From NCBI RefSeq assembly GCF_002531575.1, contig NZ_NWTI01000033.1, forward strand, positions 1 through 64,000: DNA of 64,000 nucleotides, given 5' to 3'. Each line of letters begins with the position of its first letter. Within the stretch, counting starts at the first letter, position 1. A program made the position numbers and the translations under genes. This DNA is from Bradyrhizobium sp. Y36. GTDB taxonomy: Bacteria > Pseudomonadota > Alphaproteobacteria > Rhizobiales > Xanthobacteraceae. The notes beneath the pieces were generated by a model. It was not told the DNA's origin. It saw only the letters and a list, made by a program, of their open reading frames with translations, and made no database searches. Below, piece after piece: positions 41,867-50,790 of this stretch.

Positions 41867-43066
41867 ATGGACAAGCCCGCGAAGCTGCTCATCACAGCAC
41901 AATTCTATCCGCCGGATACGAGCACAACAGCAGTTTATGTCGGAAGGATTGCCGACACACTCGCCGCTGATCATCAGGTGACGGTCATCTCGGCAACGCC
42001 CGGTTCAGGCGGGATAGACCCGCCGGGCAAACCCGCTGTCGTCGAGATAAGCACCTGGAATCCGAGCGGCTCCGCTCTCGTGCGGCGCTCCTTGGCGATC
42101 TGCTTGCTTGCGGCGCGGATGTTCTTTTCTGTTTTCAGGCGCGCAGGCCCGAAAGATACCGTGTTCTGCGTCACGACCCCCTTCACGCTGCCCTATGCCG
42201 TTATCCTGGCAGCCAGGCTGAAGAGAGCCGCCACTGTGCTCCTCATCTACGACCTCTATCCCGAGGTTTTGGAAGCGGCCGGCATTGCGCAGTCCAGATC
42301 TTTTCCCGTCCGGCTGATTCATGCCGCAAATGCCCTGTTGTTCAGGCGCCTGGATGCCATCATCGTCATTGGACGGGATGTCCCTCCCCTCATCCAGAAG
42401 TATCGCGGTGTCGAGGCTGGCAAGATCCACTACATACCCAATTGGCCGTTGATCCCAATCGGATATCGCCAGACGGATCCCGCCAGCCGATTTCGCGCGC
42501 CCGATGCCTCACGCTTCATCGTCGGCCTGTCCGGCAATCTCGGCTTCACACACGATCCCGCGACGGTCTTCGAGGCGGCAAGACTGCTGCGGGACGACGA
42601 CGATATCCACTTCATCCTGTCCGGATGGGGTGTGGGCTGGAAGGAGCTGAACGATCTGTTCGCGAGGGACAGGCTCGAGAACGTCACCATTCTGAGCCCG
42701 GTCGCCGAGAATGAACTCGTCGAATTCCTGTCCGCCGCCGATCTCTGGATCATTCCCTATCGTCGCAATGTTGCCGGCGCTTCGATACCGAGCCGCCTCT
42801 ACAACATCCTCGCCGTGGGCCGGCCCGTGATCGTGGCCTCCGAACCGAACTCGGAGGGGGCTCTCATCCTCAATGAGGAGGCAATCGGATGGGTCGTTCC
42901 GCCGGAAAACCCGGCAGAGCTGGCCCGCACGATCCGCGAGGCCGCCAGAGACCGCCAGTCGACAACTGACAAGGGCCTTCGTGCGGCCGACATTGCCCGG
43001 AAATACTCCGAGGAAGTCGCGCTTGCTCGCTATCGTCGCGTGGTGAGCAGCGTCAGGCGAGCGTAA
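41867..43066 (+). CDS. GT4-type glycosyltransferase, WcaI-like
   Basis: A 399-residue GT-B fold enzyme. The N-terminal domain opens LLITAQFYPPDTSTTAVYVGRIADTLA; the C-terminal nucleotide-sugar domain has VGLSGNLGFTHDPATVFEA and the E-x7-E-like PSRLYNILAVGRPVIVASEPNSEG. WcaI of the colanic acid pathway, which transfers fucose, is the nearest type I recognise; adjacency to gmd-fcl (21 bases) supports a fucosyltransferase, as inference. Confidence 0.8.
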   Translation: MDKPAKLLITAQFYPPDTSTTAVYVGRIADTLAADHQVTVISATPGSGGIDPPGKPAVVEISTWNPSGSALVRRSLAICLLAARMFFSVFRRAGPKDTVFCVTTPFTLPYAVILAARLKRAATVLLIYDLYPEVLEAAGIAQSRSFPVRLIHAANALLFRRLDAIIVIGRDVPPLIQKYRGVEAGKIHYIPNWPLIPIGYRQTDPASRFRAPDASRFIVGLSGNLGFTHDPATVFEAARLLRDDDDIHFILSGWGVGWKELNDLFARDRLENVTILSPVAENELVEFLSAADLWIIPYRRNVAGASIPSRLYNILAVGRPVIVASEPNSEGALILNEEAIGWVVPPENPAELARTIREAARDRQSTTDKGLRAADIARKYSEEVALARYRRVVSSVRRA

Positions 43067-43130
43067 CCGAAGCGGAAGCACACAAGCCGTAAAGGCGCCG
43101 GCAGCAAGGTCGATGCGTCCACTCGACGGC

Positions 43131-44300
43131 TCAGGAAGACGCGGAATCCCGCGCAGCCGCGCGCTTGATGGCATCCGTGAAATCTTCAGCGAACTTGGCG
43201 ACCCGGGCTTCGACGGACGCCCCCAACTGCCTCACACGGAGCGGCTCGTCCCTGCAGAGGGCCTCGGCAAGATAGCCGGCAAGCGCCGCGGCATCGTCGA
43301 CGTCGAAGTAGAGTGCCGCGCCACCCGTCTGCTCGCGGTGCACCGCCAGATCCGAAACGATCATGGGCACTTCGAACGATTTCGCTTCTTCCACCGTCGT
43401 GCTCCAGCCTTCGAAGCGCGAGGGATTGATGAGGGCCGTGCAAGACCGGAGCAGCGCATAAACATGACCGAGTGGAATCATCCCGAGGTATCGGAAATTC
43501 TCCTTGAGCCCGCGTTCCTCGACTTCCCGCATGATCGTCTTGAAATAGTCGGGTGGTTCGTCGGGACCACCTGACACTGCCACGACGGCCTTTATCCCCC
43601 GGTTCGCCAGAAGCGTCAGTGCATCCAGAACCAGCTTGTGATTTTTGTGTCGCCAGAACTGATTGGGCAAATAGAAATATTGCGCGGGCAGATCATAGAG
43701 GCGAATGACCCCGTGCGGGTTCACCGCGAGAAGATCATCGGTCGGGCGACTGGCGAATCTGACGACCGACATCTGGTTTCCAGCGCGCGGATAGAACTGC
43801 CGGCAATCGTCGAGGGCGCTCTGACTGCTTAGGACGATGGAGCGTCCCGACGCGAGTTGCGCACGGAAACCAATCTCGCGACGCCACCAGGCCGCTCTCG
43901 AAAAGAGATGAGGAAGACTCCTGTGCTGCAAGTCCGGAAACCAGGACACAGCGGGGAGGGGAAGCCGCCAGCCAAAGAAGCGCGCGTGCTCGAACACAAC
44001 GTCAACGCCGGCCGAATGGAAGGCGGCCGCCGCGGCGAAATCGATCCCAGCAACGATTGCGCTCGTTAGGCCCGAATGGTCGCGCTCGAAAGCCCTCCGC
44101 TTGACGACTTCAACCCCGGGAATCCTTACAAAGGTGGCCAGGTCGCTGTCGTCGTCCGACAGGCCCGCAAACACGACAGCTTCCAGCTCGCCGGGACGAT
44201 ATCTGTGCAGCGCGACGAACAGATTGCGGAGGTAATTGAATCCTCCAGCATGCAGGCGACGGGGTATGAAGGTGAAACCGACACGGAGCGGCAGACTCAA
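43131..44300 (-). CDS. GT4-type glycosyltransferase
   Basis: A 389-residue GT-B enzyme with an N-terminal domain starting LRVGFTFIPRRLHAGGFNYLRNLF and a Glycos_transf_1 domain: NQFWRHKNHKLVLDAL, YLGMIPLGHVYALLRSCTALINPSRFEGWSTTVEEAKSFEVP (E-x7-E motif). The start is TTG 44300 with AAGGAG 8 bases before it; this overlaps the stop of the upstream epimerase gene. The long in-frame extension further upstream is antisense-like and is rejected. Donor sugar unknown. Confidence 0.8.
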   Translation of the reverse strand: MSLPLRVGFTFIPRRLHAGGFNYLRNLFVALHRYRPGELEAVVFAGLSDDDSDLATFVRIPGVEVVKRRAFERDHSGLTSAIVAGIDFAAAAAFHSAGVDVVFEHARFFGWRLPLPAVSWFPDLQHRSLPHLFSRAAWWRREIGFRAQLASGRSIVLSSQSALDDCRQFYPRAGNQMSVVRFASRPTDDLLAVNPHGVIRLYDLPAQYFYLPNQFWRHKNHKLVLDALTLLANRGIKAVVAVSGGPDEPPDYFKTIMREVEERGLKENFRYLGMIPLGHVYALLRSCTALINPSRFEGWSTTVEEAKSFEVPMIVSDLAVHREQTGGAALYFDVDDAAALAGYLAEALCRDEPLRVRQLGASVEARVAKFAEDFTDAIKRAAARDSASS

Positions 44301-45226
44301 CGATGCTGCTCCTTGAACCAGGCGACGTAGTCGGCGATCCCACACCGAACGGCGATTTGCCACTCGAAGGACAGTGCATTCAGCATACCCGGATCGGCAA
44401 CAAGGCTGAAGGGGTCGCCTGGACGTGTCACACCTGAGAACTCGATGGGAATTTCCCCTCCCCAACTGCTGACAATGGATCTGGCGATATCGGCAACCGA
44501 TGTGGCAACGCCGGAGCCTCCGTTGATGACACCGACCAGCTGATCCTGCTGGTTGTCGCCGATGCACGCCAGCAGCCGCGCGACATCGCGCACGTCCGTC
44601 CAATCCCGCTGTTCTTGCCCGGTTCCTCCGAGCTTCAACACCCTAGCGCCTTCGCTCAGGCGCGTGCAAAGGTCCCATAGCAACTGCTTGCGCAGATTGG
44701 CGCCATAGACCGAGAACAGCCTCACGATCGTGCTCTGCAAGCCGAAGGTAGCCGCGTGACTACGACAGAGCTGCTCGATCATGAGCTTATGCTGCCCATA
44801 AGGAGATACCGGGTTGGTCGGGGCGCTTTCGCTCATGCGCTCCGCATTGCCGGCGCCATACACCGCCGCGCTGGACACGACCACGAGGTGACACTCGGGT
44901 GCGCTGGTGCGTAGCCATTCCAGCAACCGGGCCGACGTTGCGACCGTACGCGAAAAATCTTCGTACGGCTGCGCGATGGACGCGCCAACGGACGATCCGC
45001 CCGCAAGATGGAATAAGACGGTCGGCAGCCCGGTATGCACCGCCAACGCGCCGAGATTGGTGGAGTCGACCTCGCCGTTGAGCCAATGGCCCATCCCAAG
45101 CCGGCGCCTCTCGGCCTCATCGAGCGCGCCGTGCCCAAGACCGTGGACTGGGGATCCCCGCTGGGCAAGCTCGCGCGTCAAATACCTGCCGATGAATCCG
45201 TTCGCACCAGTGATCCAGATTGTCAT
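44297..45226 (-). CDS. NAD-dependent sugar-nucleotide epimerase/dehydratase
   Basis: A 309-residue extended SDR. NAD motif ITGANGFIGRYL (residues 4-15), Ser-x-Ala-Val-Tyr (SSAAVYGAG) and catalytic YGQHKLM (Tyr-x3-Lys). Likely makes or reduces a 4-keto sugar nucleotide for the O-antigen; the exact product cannot be told. ATG 45226 (an upstream TTG at 45238 is possible). Coupled to the glycosyltransferase gene by a 4-base overlap. Confidence 0.85.
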   Translation of the reverse strand: MTIWITGANGFIGRYLTRELAQRGSPVHGLGHGALDEAERRRLGMGHWLNGEVDSTNLGALAVHTGLPTVLFHLAGGSSVGASIAQPYEDFSRTVATSARLLEWLRTSAPECHLVVVSSAAVYGAGNAERMSESAPTNPVSPYGQHKLMIEQLCRSHAATFGLQSTIVRLFSVYGANLRKQLLWDLCTRLSEGARVLKLGGTGQEQRDWTDVRDVARLLACIGDNQQDQLVGVINGGSGVATSVADIARSIVSSWGGEIPIEFSGVTRPGDPFSLVADPGMLNALSFEWQIAVRCGIADYVAWFKEQHR

Positions 45227-45427
45227 GATCGCGCCCAACGCCCATAATCAGCCGAACTCATCGAAACGTAGCAAAACATAACCGACATCCAGAGGAAGAA
45301 AAGCGCGCTCCAAGCCAGCTCTACCCTCTCGGTAAACGTGGAAGCGGCCTCTCCGCTGCTGCTGCACGGCGGCATCTCGGCTACTCTCAACTTTCAGGGC
45401 AAGCTAAGCTGCGCGACGGCGAAGCGA

Positions 45428-46489
45428 TCACGAGGCGAGGCCTAGGCGAACGCGACGCGGCACGAAGCGGAGGAAGACCTCTTGCCCCGTCTCGATGGAT
45501 TCGTACAGCGCCGAAATCAGTTCGAGGCTCTTGCGCCCCTGGAGCCCATCGACCAGCGCGGCGCCCCGGTCGGACACGCATTCGACGACATGCTGATAAT
45601 AGGCCTGATGGCCAAAGCCGTAGACGTTTGGCGGGTTGACCGAGAACTTCTCGATCACCTCCCTGTCCGACGGCAGCTCATCTACGAAGCGCCAGTGCCG
45701 GATCTGGTTCATGGCGAAGCCCCCAACCTCCACCGTGCCTTTTTCGCCGAGGATCGACAGCGAGCCTTCGAGATCGGAGGGACGAACAGCCGTCGTCGCC
45801 TCGATGATGCCAAGAGCGCCATTTCGAAACTTCAACGTTGCGACGGCGGTATCTTCGGTCTCGATGTTGACTAGCGCGGTGGTGCTGCGCGCATGAACAC
45901 TGACGACGTCTCCGAAAAACCATTCGAGCATATCGACGTGATGGCTGGCCTGGTTCGTGAGGACGCCGCCGTCATACGCCCAGGTGCCGCGCCAGGGATC
46001 CTGATCATAATAGGCCTGATCCCGGCACCACCGCACCCGGACCGAGCCGAGCACGAGCTTGCCGAACCGGTTCGCCTCGAGCGTCTCGCGCGCCTTCACG
46101 ATCGGAACGTTGAATCGGTTCTGCTTGACCACGAAAAGCTTCACTCCCGCCTCGTCGCAGGCGCGAATCATGTCGTCGGCGTCCTGAAGCCGCAGCGCCA
46201 TCGGCTTCTCGACCACCACGTGCTTGCCCGCCCGCGCGCTAGCAATAGCATGCTTCGGGTGAAGGCCGCTCGGGGTCAGCACCACGACGACGTCGATGTC
46301 CTCGCGCGCAAGCATGTCGTTGAGGTGGTTATGGGCGGGAACCCCGAACTTGGCGGCGAGCGCATCCGCCCGCGCTCGCTGAGAGTCACATACGGCGACG
46401 AGCCGGGCCCCTGCGATATGGTTGCCGCCCAAGAGTTCGGAATGACGCTTGGCGATGCGCCCGCAGCCCAGCAGGCCGAACCTGATCAT
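45428..46489 (-). CDS. Gfo/Idh/MocA oxidoreductase, WbpB/WlbA-like (copy 1)
   Basis: A 353-residue dehydrogenase: Rossmann GLLGCGRIAKRH (residues 5-16), EKPMALRLQDADDM (with the family EKP motif) and the C-terminal AYDGGVLTNQASHHVDMLEWFFG active-site region. WbpB/WlbA oxidises the 3-OH of UDP-GlcNAcA. It is the same length as, and closely similar to, the copy at 56298, but its partner genes are missing here: directly upstream lies only a truncated acetyltransferase. It may be a redundant duplicate or serve a different sugar. Confidence 0.85.
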   Translation of the reverse strand: MIRFGLLGCGRIAKRHSELLGGNHIAGARLVAVCDSQRARADALAAKFGVPAHNHLNDMLAREDIDVVVVLTPSGLHPKHAIASARAGKHVVVEKPMALRLQDADDMIRACDEAGVKLFVVKQNRFNVPIVKARETLEANRFGKLVLGSVRVRWCRDQAYYDQDPWRGTWAYDGGVLTNQASHHVDMLEWFFGDVVSVHARSTTALVNIETEDTAVATLKFRNGALGIIEATTAVRPSDLEGSLSILGEKGTVEVGGFAMNQIRHWRFVDELPSDREVIEKFSVNPPNVYGFGHQAYYQHVVECVSDRGAALVDGLQGRKSLELISALYESIETGQEVFLRFVPRRVRLGLAS

Positions 46490-46674
46490 CTCATTGTCCT
46501 TTCCGCGGGGGCGCCCGGCAAAACAGCCAGCAGACGGGTCTATAGTCGAAATAGCCGAAATGAATCAAGCCTTAAGGACCACTGTCGCAGCCCGCGACAG
46601 ACCCTAAATGCGTGCATTGGTGATGCTAACCGGCCAGGAAGACCGGGTTGACCGAGCTCTCGCCGACCGCTGGA

Positions 46675-46909
46675 TCAGCGTCTCTCGGCCTGGTCGGGAT
46701 CGGCTTCGATCGTTTTGACGAGCGTTGCCGGATTGCCGGCGACGACGGCGTGGTCGGCCACGTCTCTGGTCACAACCGAACCGGCCGCGACGATCGCGCC
46801 CGCCCCGATGGTGACACCTCGCATCACGAATGCTCCGGCACCTTCATGCGCGACATTAACGGTGGGCGCGCAAAGTATTCTTCGATCTCGAATCCAGTAC
46901 TGCCAATCG
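46675..46909 (-). pseudogene. Remnant of a hexapeptide-repeat acetyltransferase
   Basis: The minus strand encodes, without a start, ...CAPTVNVAHEGAGAFVMRGV, then TIGAGAIVAAGSVVTRDV and HAVVAGNPATLVKTIEAD, ending at TGA 46675. These are the last left-handed beta-helix coils and C-terminus of a WbbJ/maltose-acetyltransferase-type enzyme. The N-terminal half is missing; similarity stops near 46880-46905, immediately before the methyltransferase stop at 46910. This looks like a scar left when the adjoining genes were inserted. Confidence 0.75.
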
Positions 46910-47752
46910 TTACTTATGAGCGACGAACGAATACAACCGGCCAGGCCGGTTGTCGAAATAGCTGCCCATCGCTAGAGCTACTTCGATCGCTCTTCGCGGA
47001 ATCGCGAATTGCATAAGCGACGATAAAGAACCTTTCCCGCAAAACTTCGCGACGAGTTCGTCGCGAATGCGATCAATCGTGTATGGATAGAGATTGATAG
47101 GACTTGAAAGCGGCGAAAGCACCTCAATTGAGCGAAATCTCGCTCGCTTTAACGCGCCAAGATAGTTGTCCAGTCGGAACGCATTTTCCCCGCCATAAAG
47201 ATGGTGCAGCGGGTGTGCAGCAAGGAACCGAGGCAAGTCGCTATCTTGCGTGATAACATGTTCTCTCGCCGCGAGCAGCAAACCACCAGGTTTGAGCACG
47301 CGATACATTTCCGTGCACGCATTTTCGAGGTTGCGAGTATGGTGGAGAACTGCACGCGCGAAAACGACGTCAAAGCTTGCATCGGGGAAGGGTAGCTGTT
47401 CCGAAAAGTGCTCAACGACCTGTATGTCAAGTTCGGCTTCGGCCGAAAGCCTCCGGATTGCAGCGGCGCCCACGATTGCGCTCGGATCGGGCTCGAGAGC
47501 TGTGACCTCGAATCCCTGACGTGCCAATGCATAGCTCGCTATGCCTCGTCCTGCTCCAACGTCCAAGGCCTTCCCTCGCCTGGCCGCCAACAGCCGCGAC
47601 ACTTCTTGCCACTCCGTGGATTCGTAATAACGCTCGGCCGCCGCAATGAGCGGATCATCGTAGAAGGCATCCAAAACAAGCTGCTGTTGCCCTGGCTGCT
47701 CGCGAAGCCAACACACCGCATCTTCCCAGGAGCTCTTGGGGATCGAGTTCAT
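46910..47752 (-). CDS. Class I SAM-dependent methyltransferase
   Basis: A 280-residue methyltransferase with GKALDVGAGRGIASYALARQ (motif I, about residues 55-74), FDVVFARAVLHHTRNLE (about 127-143) and LKPGGLLLAARE. Base composition is lower in GC than the flanking hisF/wzx genes. Follows the glycosyltransferase at 47763 by 10 bases. Probable modifier of a glycan residue or sugar nucleotide. Confidence 0.78.
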   Translation of the reverse strand: MNSIPKSSWEDAVCWLREQPGQQQLVLDAFYDDPLIAAAERYYESTEWQEVSRLLAARRGKALDVGAGRGIASYALARQGFEVTALEPDPSAIVGAAAIRRLSAEAELDIQVVEHFSEQLPFPDASFDVVFARAVLHHTRNLENACTEMYRVLKPGGLLLAAREHVITQDSDLPRFLAAHPLHHLYGGENAFRLDNYLGALKRARFRSIEVLSPLSSPINLYPYTIDRIRDELVAKFCGKGSLSSLMQFAIPRRAIEVALAMGSYFDNRPGRLYSFVAHK

Positions 47753-47762
47753 GAGGTGAAAA

Positions 47763-48836
47763 TCATCCCGCGATCAGTTCTTGAAATCGAATCCATTGAC
47801 GCCGTTTGCTATACTCGGTCTGGACCATGCTGTTGCCGGCCTGAGCAATCGACGAGGCCCAAGCCGGGTCGGACAGAAGTCGACGGACCAGACCAGGAAT
47901 CTGATCGGGCGAAGAATAGGTCACCATGGTCTTACCATCGATAAATCCATCTGGGTAGTTTCCAGCATCCGTCAGGAGAACTGAACCACAGCCGGTCGCT
48001 TCAAAGCACCGCATGTTCCCGCGATCTGAACCGGCCATATCGACAGCCCCGTTCAGGACGATACGCGAAGCTGCAAATTGAGCGTACATTTCACGTCCGT
48101 ACACCGGACCGGCGGTGACTTCTCGTACTTGCCGAGGATACGCGTGCTTACCAAGAATGGGAACAAACGGAAGCACGTTGGCTAGACGCGCCAAGCGTCC
48201 CTCTTCGAGGTGAAAGGTCGTTCGAACGCCATCGAGAGACGCAGCCTCCTGCAACGCGGCCGTCCTTGCAACATGATGACGAGAAAATCCGCCGACGAAC
48301 ACCAGGTCCAACGATTTCTCCACCCGACCTGCATACTCACTCATCGCCGGATCATATGCTGGCGCGAAATATGCAGTCCGACATCCTCTATGCTCCCAAT
48401 CCTGCAGGATTGAAGGAAAATTGCATATTACGAGATCGTATCCCGAGAGATCGACATTGCCAGAAGGTGCCGCCCGCCAGCAAATGGTGCGTCTCACACA
48501 TCCGGGCAGTCTCTCTACGAAATCGGATCCATACAACATGGGATCCAAGTTATAAAACACCTCGGCATTGTGATCTTCGATCTGCGCCAGAAGTATCTCC
48601 GTCAAGTCACTCGTCCGAACGCCATGCTCACGTGCCCAAGCGCTCTGCAATTGGTCATCATCGCCGTTCGTGTAGAATGCCAATGGATCGCCTTCGAGCA
48701 CCGGAAGCAGAAGGTGCAACGCTGCAAACCGACTGTGAAGGAAGCTTGACATCTGCTGGCCGAACGTGGTGCCGTGCGGCTTGGGCCGGTGACTCCGAAA
48801 GCCTCTCGAAAGACCGTTGTTCTGAAATATCTTCAT
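47763..48836 (-). CDS. Glycosyltransferase, CgeB/GT1-like
   Basis: A 357-residue protein. The C-terminal half contains the GT-B donor-site region RGNMRCFEATGCGSVLLTD (about residues 273-291), as in Glyco_trans_1_2 (CgeB-like) enzymes; the N-terminal half has DLVICNFPSILQDW and LDLVFVGGFSRHH. It likely transfers a sugar to the growing O-unit. It overlaps the upstream acetyltransferase by 4 bases (48833-48836). Donor unknown; family call by pattern only. Confidence 0.7.
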   Translation of the reverse strand: MKIFQNNGLSRGFRSHRPKPHGTTFGQQMSSFLHSRFAALHLLLPVLEGDPLAFYTNGDDDQLQSAWAREHGVRTSDLTEILLAQIEDHNAEVFYNLDPMLYGSDFVERLPGCVRRTICWRAAPSGNVDLSGYDLVICNFPSILQDWEHRGCRTAYFAPAYDPAMSEYAGRVEKSLDLVFVGGFSRHHVARTAALQEAASLDGVRTTFHLEEGRLARLANVLPFVPILGKHAYPRQVREVTAGPVYGREMYAQFAASRIVLNGAVDMAGSDRGNMRCFEATGCGSVLLTDAGNYPDGFIDGKTMVTYSSPDQIPGLVRRLLSDPAWASSIAQAGNSMVQTEYSKRRQWIRFQELIAG

Positions 48837-49426
48837 CGCGACGATTGGATCCCGTCCTCGGCGTCAAGCATCCGAATGATACGGGCCGGATTCCCGCCAA
48901 CGAGAGCTCGAGGAGGAACGTCACGCGTAACCACGGAGCACGCCGCGACCACGGCCCCCTCTCCGATCGTCACCCCCTTGAGGATCGTGACGTTGAATCC
49001 GATCCAAGCCTTATCGCCGATCACGATCGGAGCACTGGGCACGTGCGTCCAGTCCTTGCGATTCCGAGCCCAGTCCCGGACGTCGTTTCGACGCAAATCC
49101 CACTCCAGGCTGTGCGAATCGTGGTCAACGATCGTCACGCCCCAAGAAACCAGAACGTCGTCCCCGATGGCGATGTTGCGAAAGCAGATCAAAGTCGAGA
49201 GGCCGAGATAGCTCCGGTCGCCGATGCGAACCTCGCCTCCCTGATTTTCGAAGATGATATTCGCATGAACGATGGATCCGTCACCGATGTGAAGTCGATT
49301 GCCCGACACACCGCGCAACCGGCGCCAATCCACCGAGGTGTCGCTTCCGCGCGTGACAGACTTCGATCTCCAACTTTTCCAACCCAAGAGGACATCGACC
49401 ACCCGCACAGGAATGGAGCCGGACAT
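48833..49426 (-). CDS. Hexapeptide-repeat O-acetyltransferase, WbbJ-like
   Basis: A 197-residue left-handed beta-helix acyltransferase. Coils run from GNRLHIGDGSIVHANIIFEN through IGDKAWIGFNVTILKGVTIGEGAVVAACSVVTRDV; the catalytic His lies in TIVDHDSH. ATG 49426 overlaps the stop of the polymerase gene (ATGA), and the extended frame upstream is antisense-like. It likely acetylates a hydroxyl of the O-antigen. It resembles the intact form of the remnant at 46675. Confidence 0.85.
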   Translation of the reverse strand: MSGSIPVRVVDVLLGWKSWRSKSVTRGSDTSVDWRRLRGVSGNRLHIGDGSIVHANIIFENQGGEVRIGDRSYLGLSTLICFRNIAIGDDVLVSWGVTIVDHDSHSLEWDLRRNDVRDWARNRKDWTHVPSAPIVIGDKAWIGFNVTILKGVTIGEGAVVAACSVVTRDVPPRALVGGNPARIIRMLDAEDGIQSSR

Positions 49427-50790
49427 CAACTCCTCCCCTTGATCTCGATTGCGTCCGTTGAATGGCCACCCACAGTCTCTGGTCGCCAATAACGGCTGAA
49501 CTGCTGGATCACAGCCACCGCAAGCGGCAAACCCAATCCACCAGTAACGATAGACGTCGGCAGCGCGGAAATCATGAGATTGTAAATACCGATAAAAGAC
49601 GCTGCGAGGACGGCCAGAGTCATCGCTGTCTTTCCCATCCTGAGCAGCGACAAGTCGATCCATCTGCATAGAGCGCCCACCACCAGTGAGTAGATGATCA
49701 CCCCGAAATAGGAGAAGTCCGCCCATGCATCGGCGATGAACAAGGCGGTCGTGTGGGTACCATCGACGGATCGCCACAGTTTTGCGACGAGGTCGTAGGA
49801 AGGCTGCCATTTCCAGCCGGCAAGCGCCGCCAGCACGCGCACATTTCCTCCCCACATGTGATCCAGCCGCCAAGGAAACGCACCCCAGTACTCCATTAAT
49901 GCGGCATTCGAGAAGTCGAAAGCGCGGTAGTAGAAGAATTCAAACGCTTCGCTCGGTTGCATGCCCGGAATTGCGATCATGAAGATCGGGATGAATATCA
50001 GGAATGCGGCGCCGACCCCAAGGAGGCACACGCGCCAATCGAGATTGTTGCGAAACAAGAGATAACCGACCAACAGCAATTGCAGAATGAACAGCACGAT
50101 CGGCGCCTTGTTGAGCGTCTCGAGCTTACCCAATATGGTCGCAGCCAGAAGCATCGCGGTGACAGCGCCCAGTATCCACGAGCGCCGCCCCCAGGCGACC
50201 AGACCGGCCCACACGATGATCATCGGTGCGATGGTGCCCGTCACTAAATTGAAAAGGTAGACCCGGCTTCCGCCATTCTGTTGGCGATAGACGATCTTGG
50301 CAAACTCGTCGCCCGGCACCGAGAGGTAGCCGAGCAGGATCTGCAGGTGATGCTCCCGGTAGGAGACCCAGAACATGAAGGCCGCCAGCAAGAAGCTGAT
50401 GCCCAGGAGCCACATTTCTCCCGAAGGAGCCTTGGCCAGAGGCTGGCGGCCCCAGTTCTTCAGTCCATCGCGCGTGCTCTCGACCGCCGCCGGCATAAGA
50501 CGATTGATCAGTTCGATCCCGGCCGTCACCGAAACGAACATCAAAGCGATCGAGAGATTCAAGGCGACCGTGATCTCAGGAAAATGCACCGAATGCGAGA
50601 TCTGCTTGTCCACCGCCGAAATCGGAATGCGCCAAAGCATGTAGGTGAGATAGGCGGGGCCATAAACCAGGAGCAGGAAGCTGAGCAGCATCGTCGATGC
50701 CGAGACGAACCTGTCGCAGCGGAAGATCAGGTAAGCCGCCGCACCGATCATCGCCAGCGCCGCAAGCACATAGCTTGCTATAACCATCAT
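49426..50790 (-). CDS. Wzy-like O-antigen polymerase candidate
   Basis: A 454-residue membrane protein with about 12 hydrophobic segments and large periplasmic loops, e.g. the one containing AFDFSNAALMEYWGAFPW and VDGTHTTALFIADAWADFSYFGVIIYSLVVG (part). Sequence similarity among Wzy proteins is low; topology plus position next to wzx, wbpG and glycosyltransferases support the call. Overlaps its neighbours on both sides by 4 bases or less. Confidence 0.65.
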   Translation of the reverse strand: MMVIASYVLAALAMIGAAAYLIFRCDRFVSASTMLLSFLLLVYGPAYLTYMLWRIPISAVDKQISHSVHFPEITVALNLSIALMFVSVTAGIELINRLMPAAVESTRDGLKNWGRQPLAKAPSGEMWLLGISFLLAAFMFWVSYREHHLQILLGYLSVPGDEFAKIVYRQQNGGSRVYLFNLVTGTIAPMIIVWAGLVAWGRRSWILGAVTAMLLAATILGKLETLNKAPIVLFILQLLLVGYLLFRNNLDWRVCLLGVGAAFLIFIPIFMIAIPGMQPSEAFEFFYYRAFDFSNAALMEYWGAFPWRLDHMWGGNVRVLAALAGWKWQPSYDLVAKLWRSVDGTHTTALFIADAWADFSYFGVIIYSLVVGALCRWIDLSLLRMGKTAMTLAVLAASFIGIYNLMISALPTSIVTGGLGLPLAVAVIQQFSRYWRPETVGGHSTDAIEIKGRS

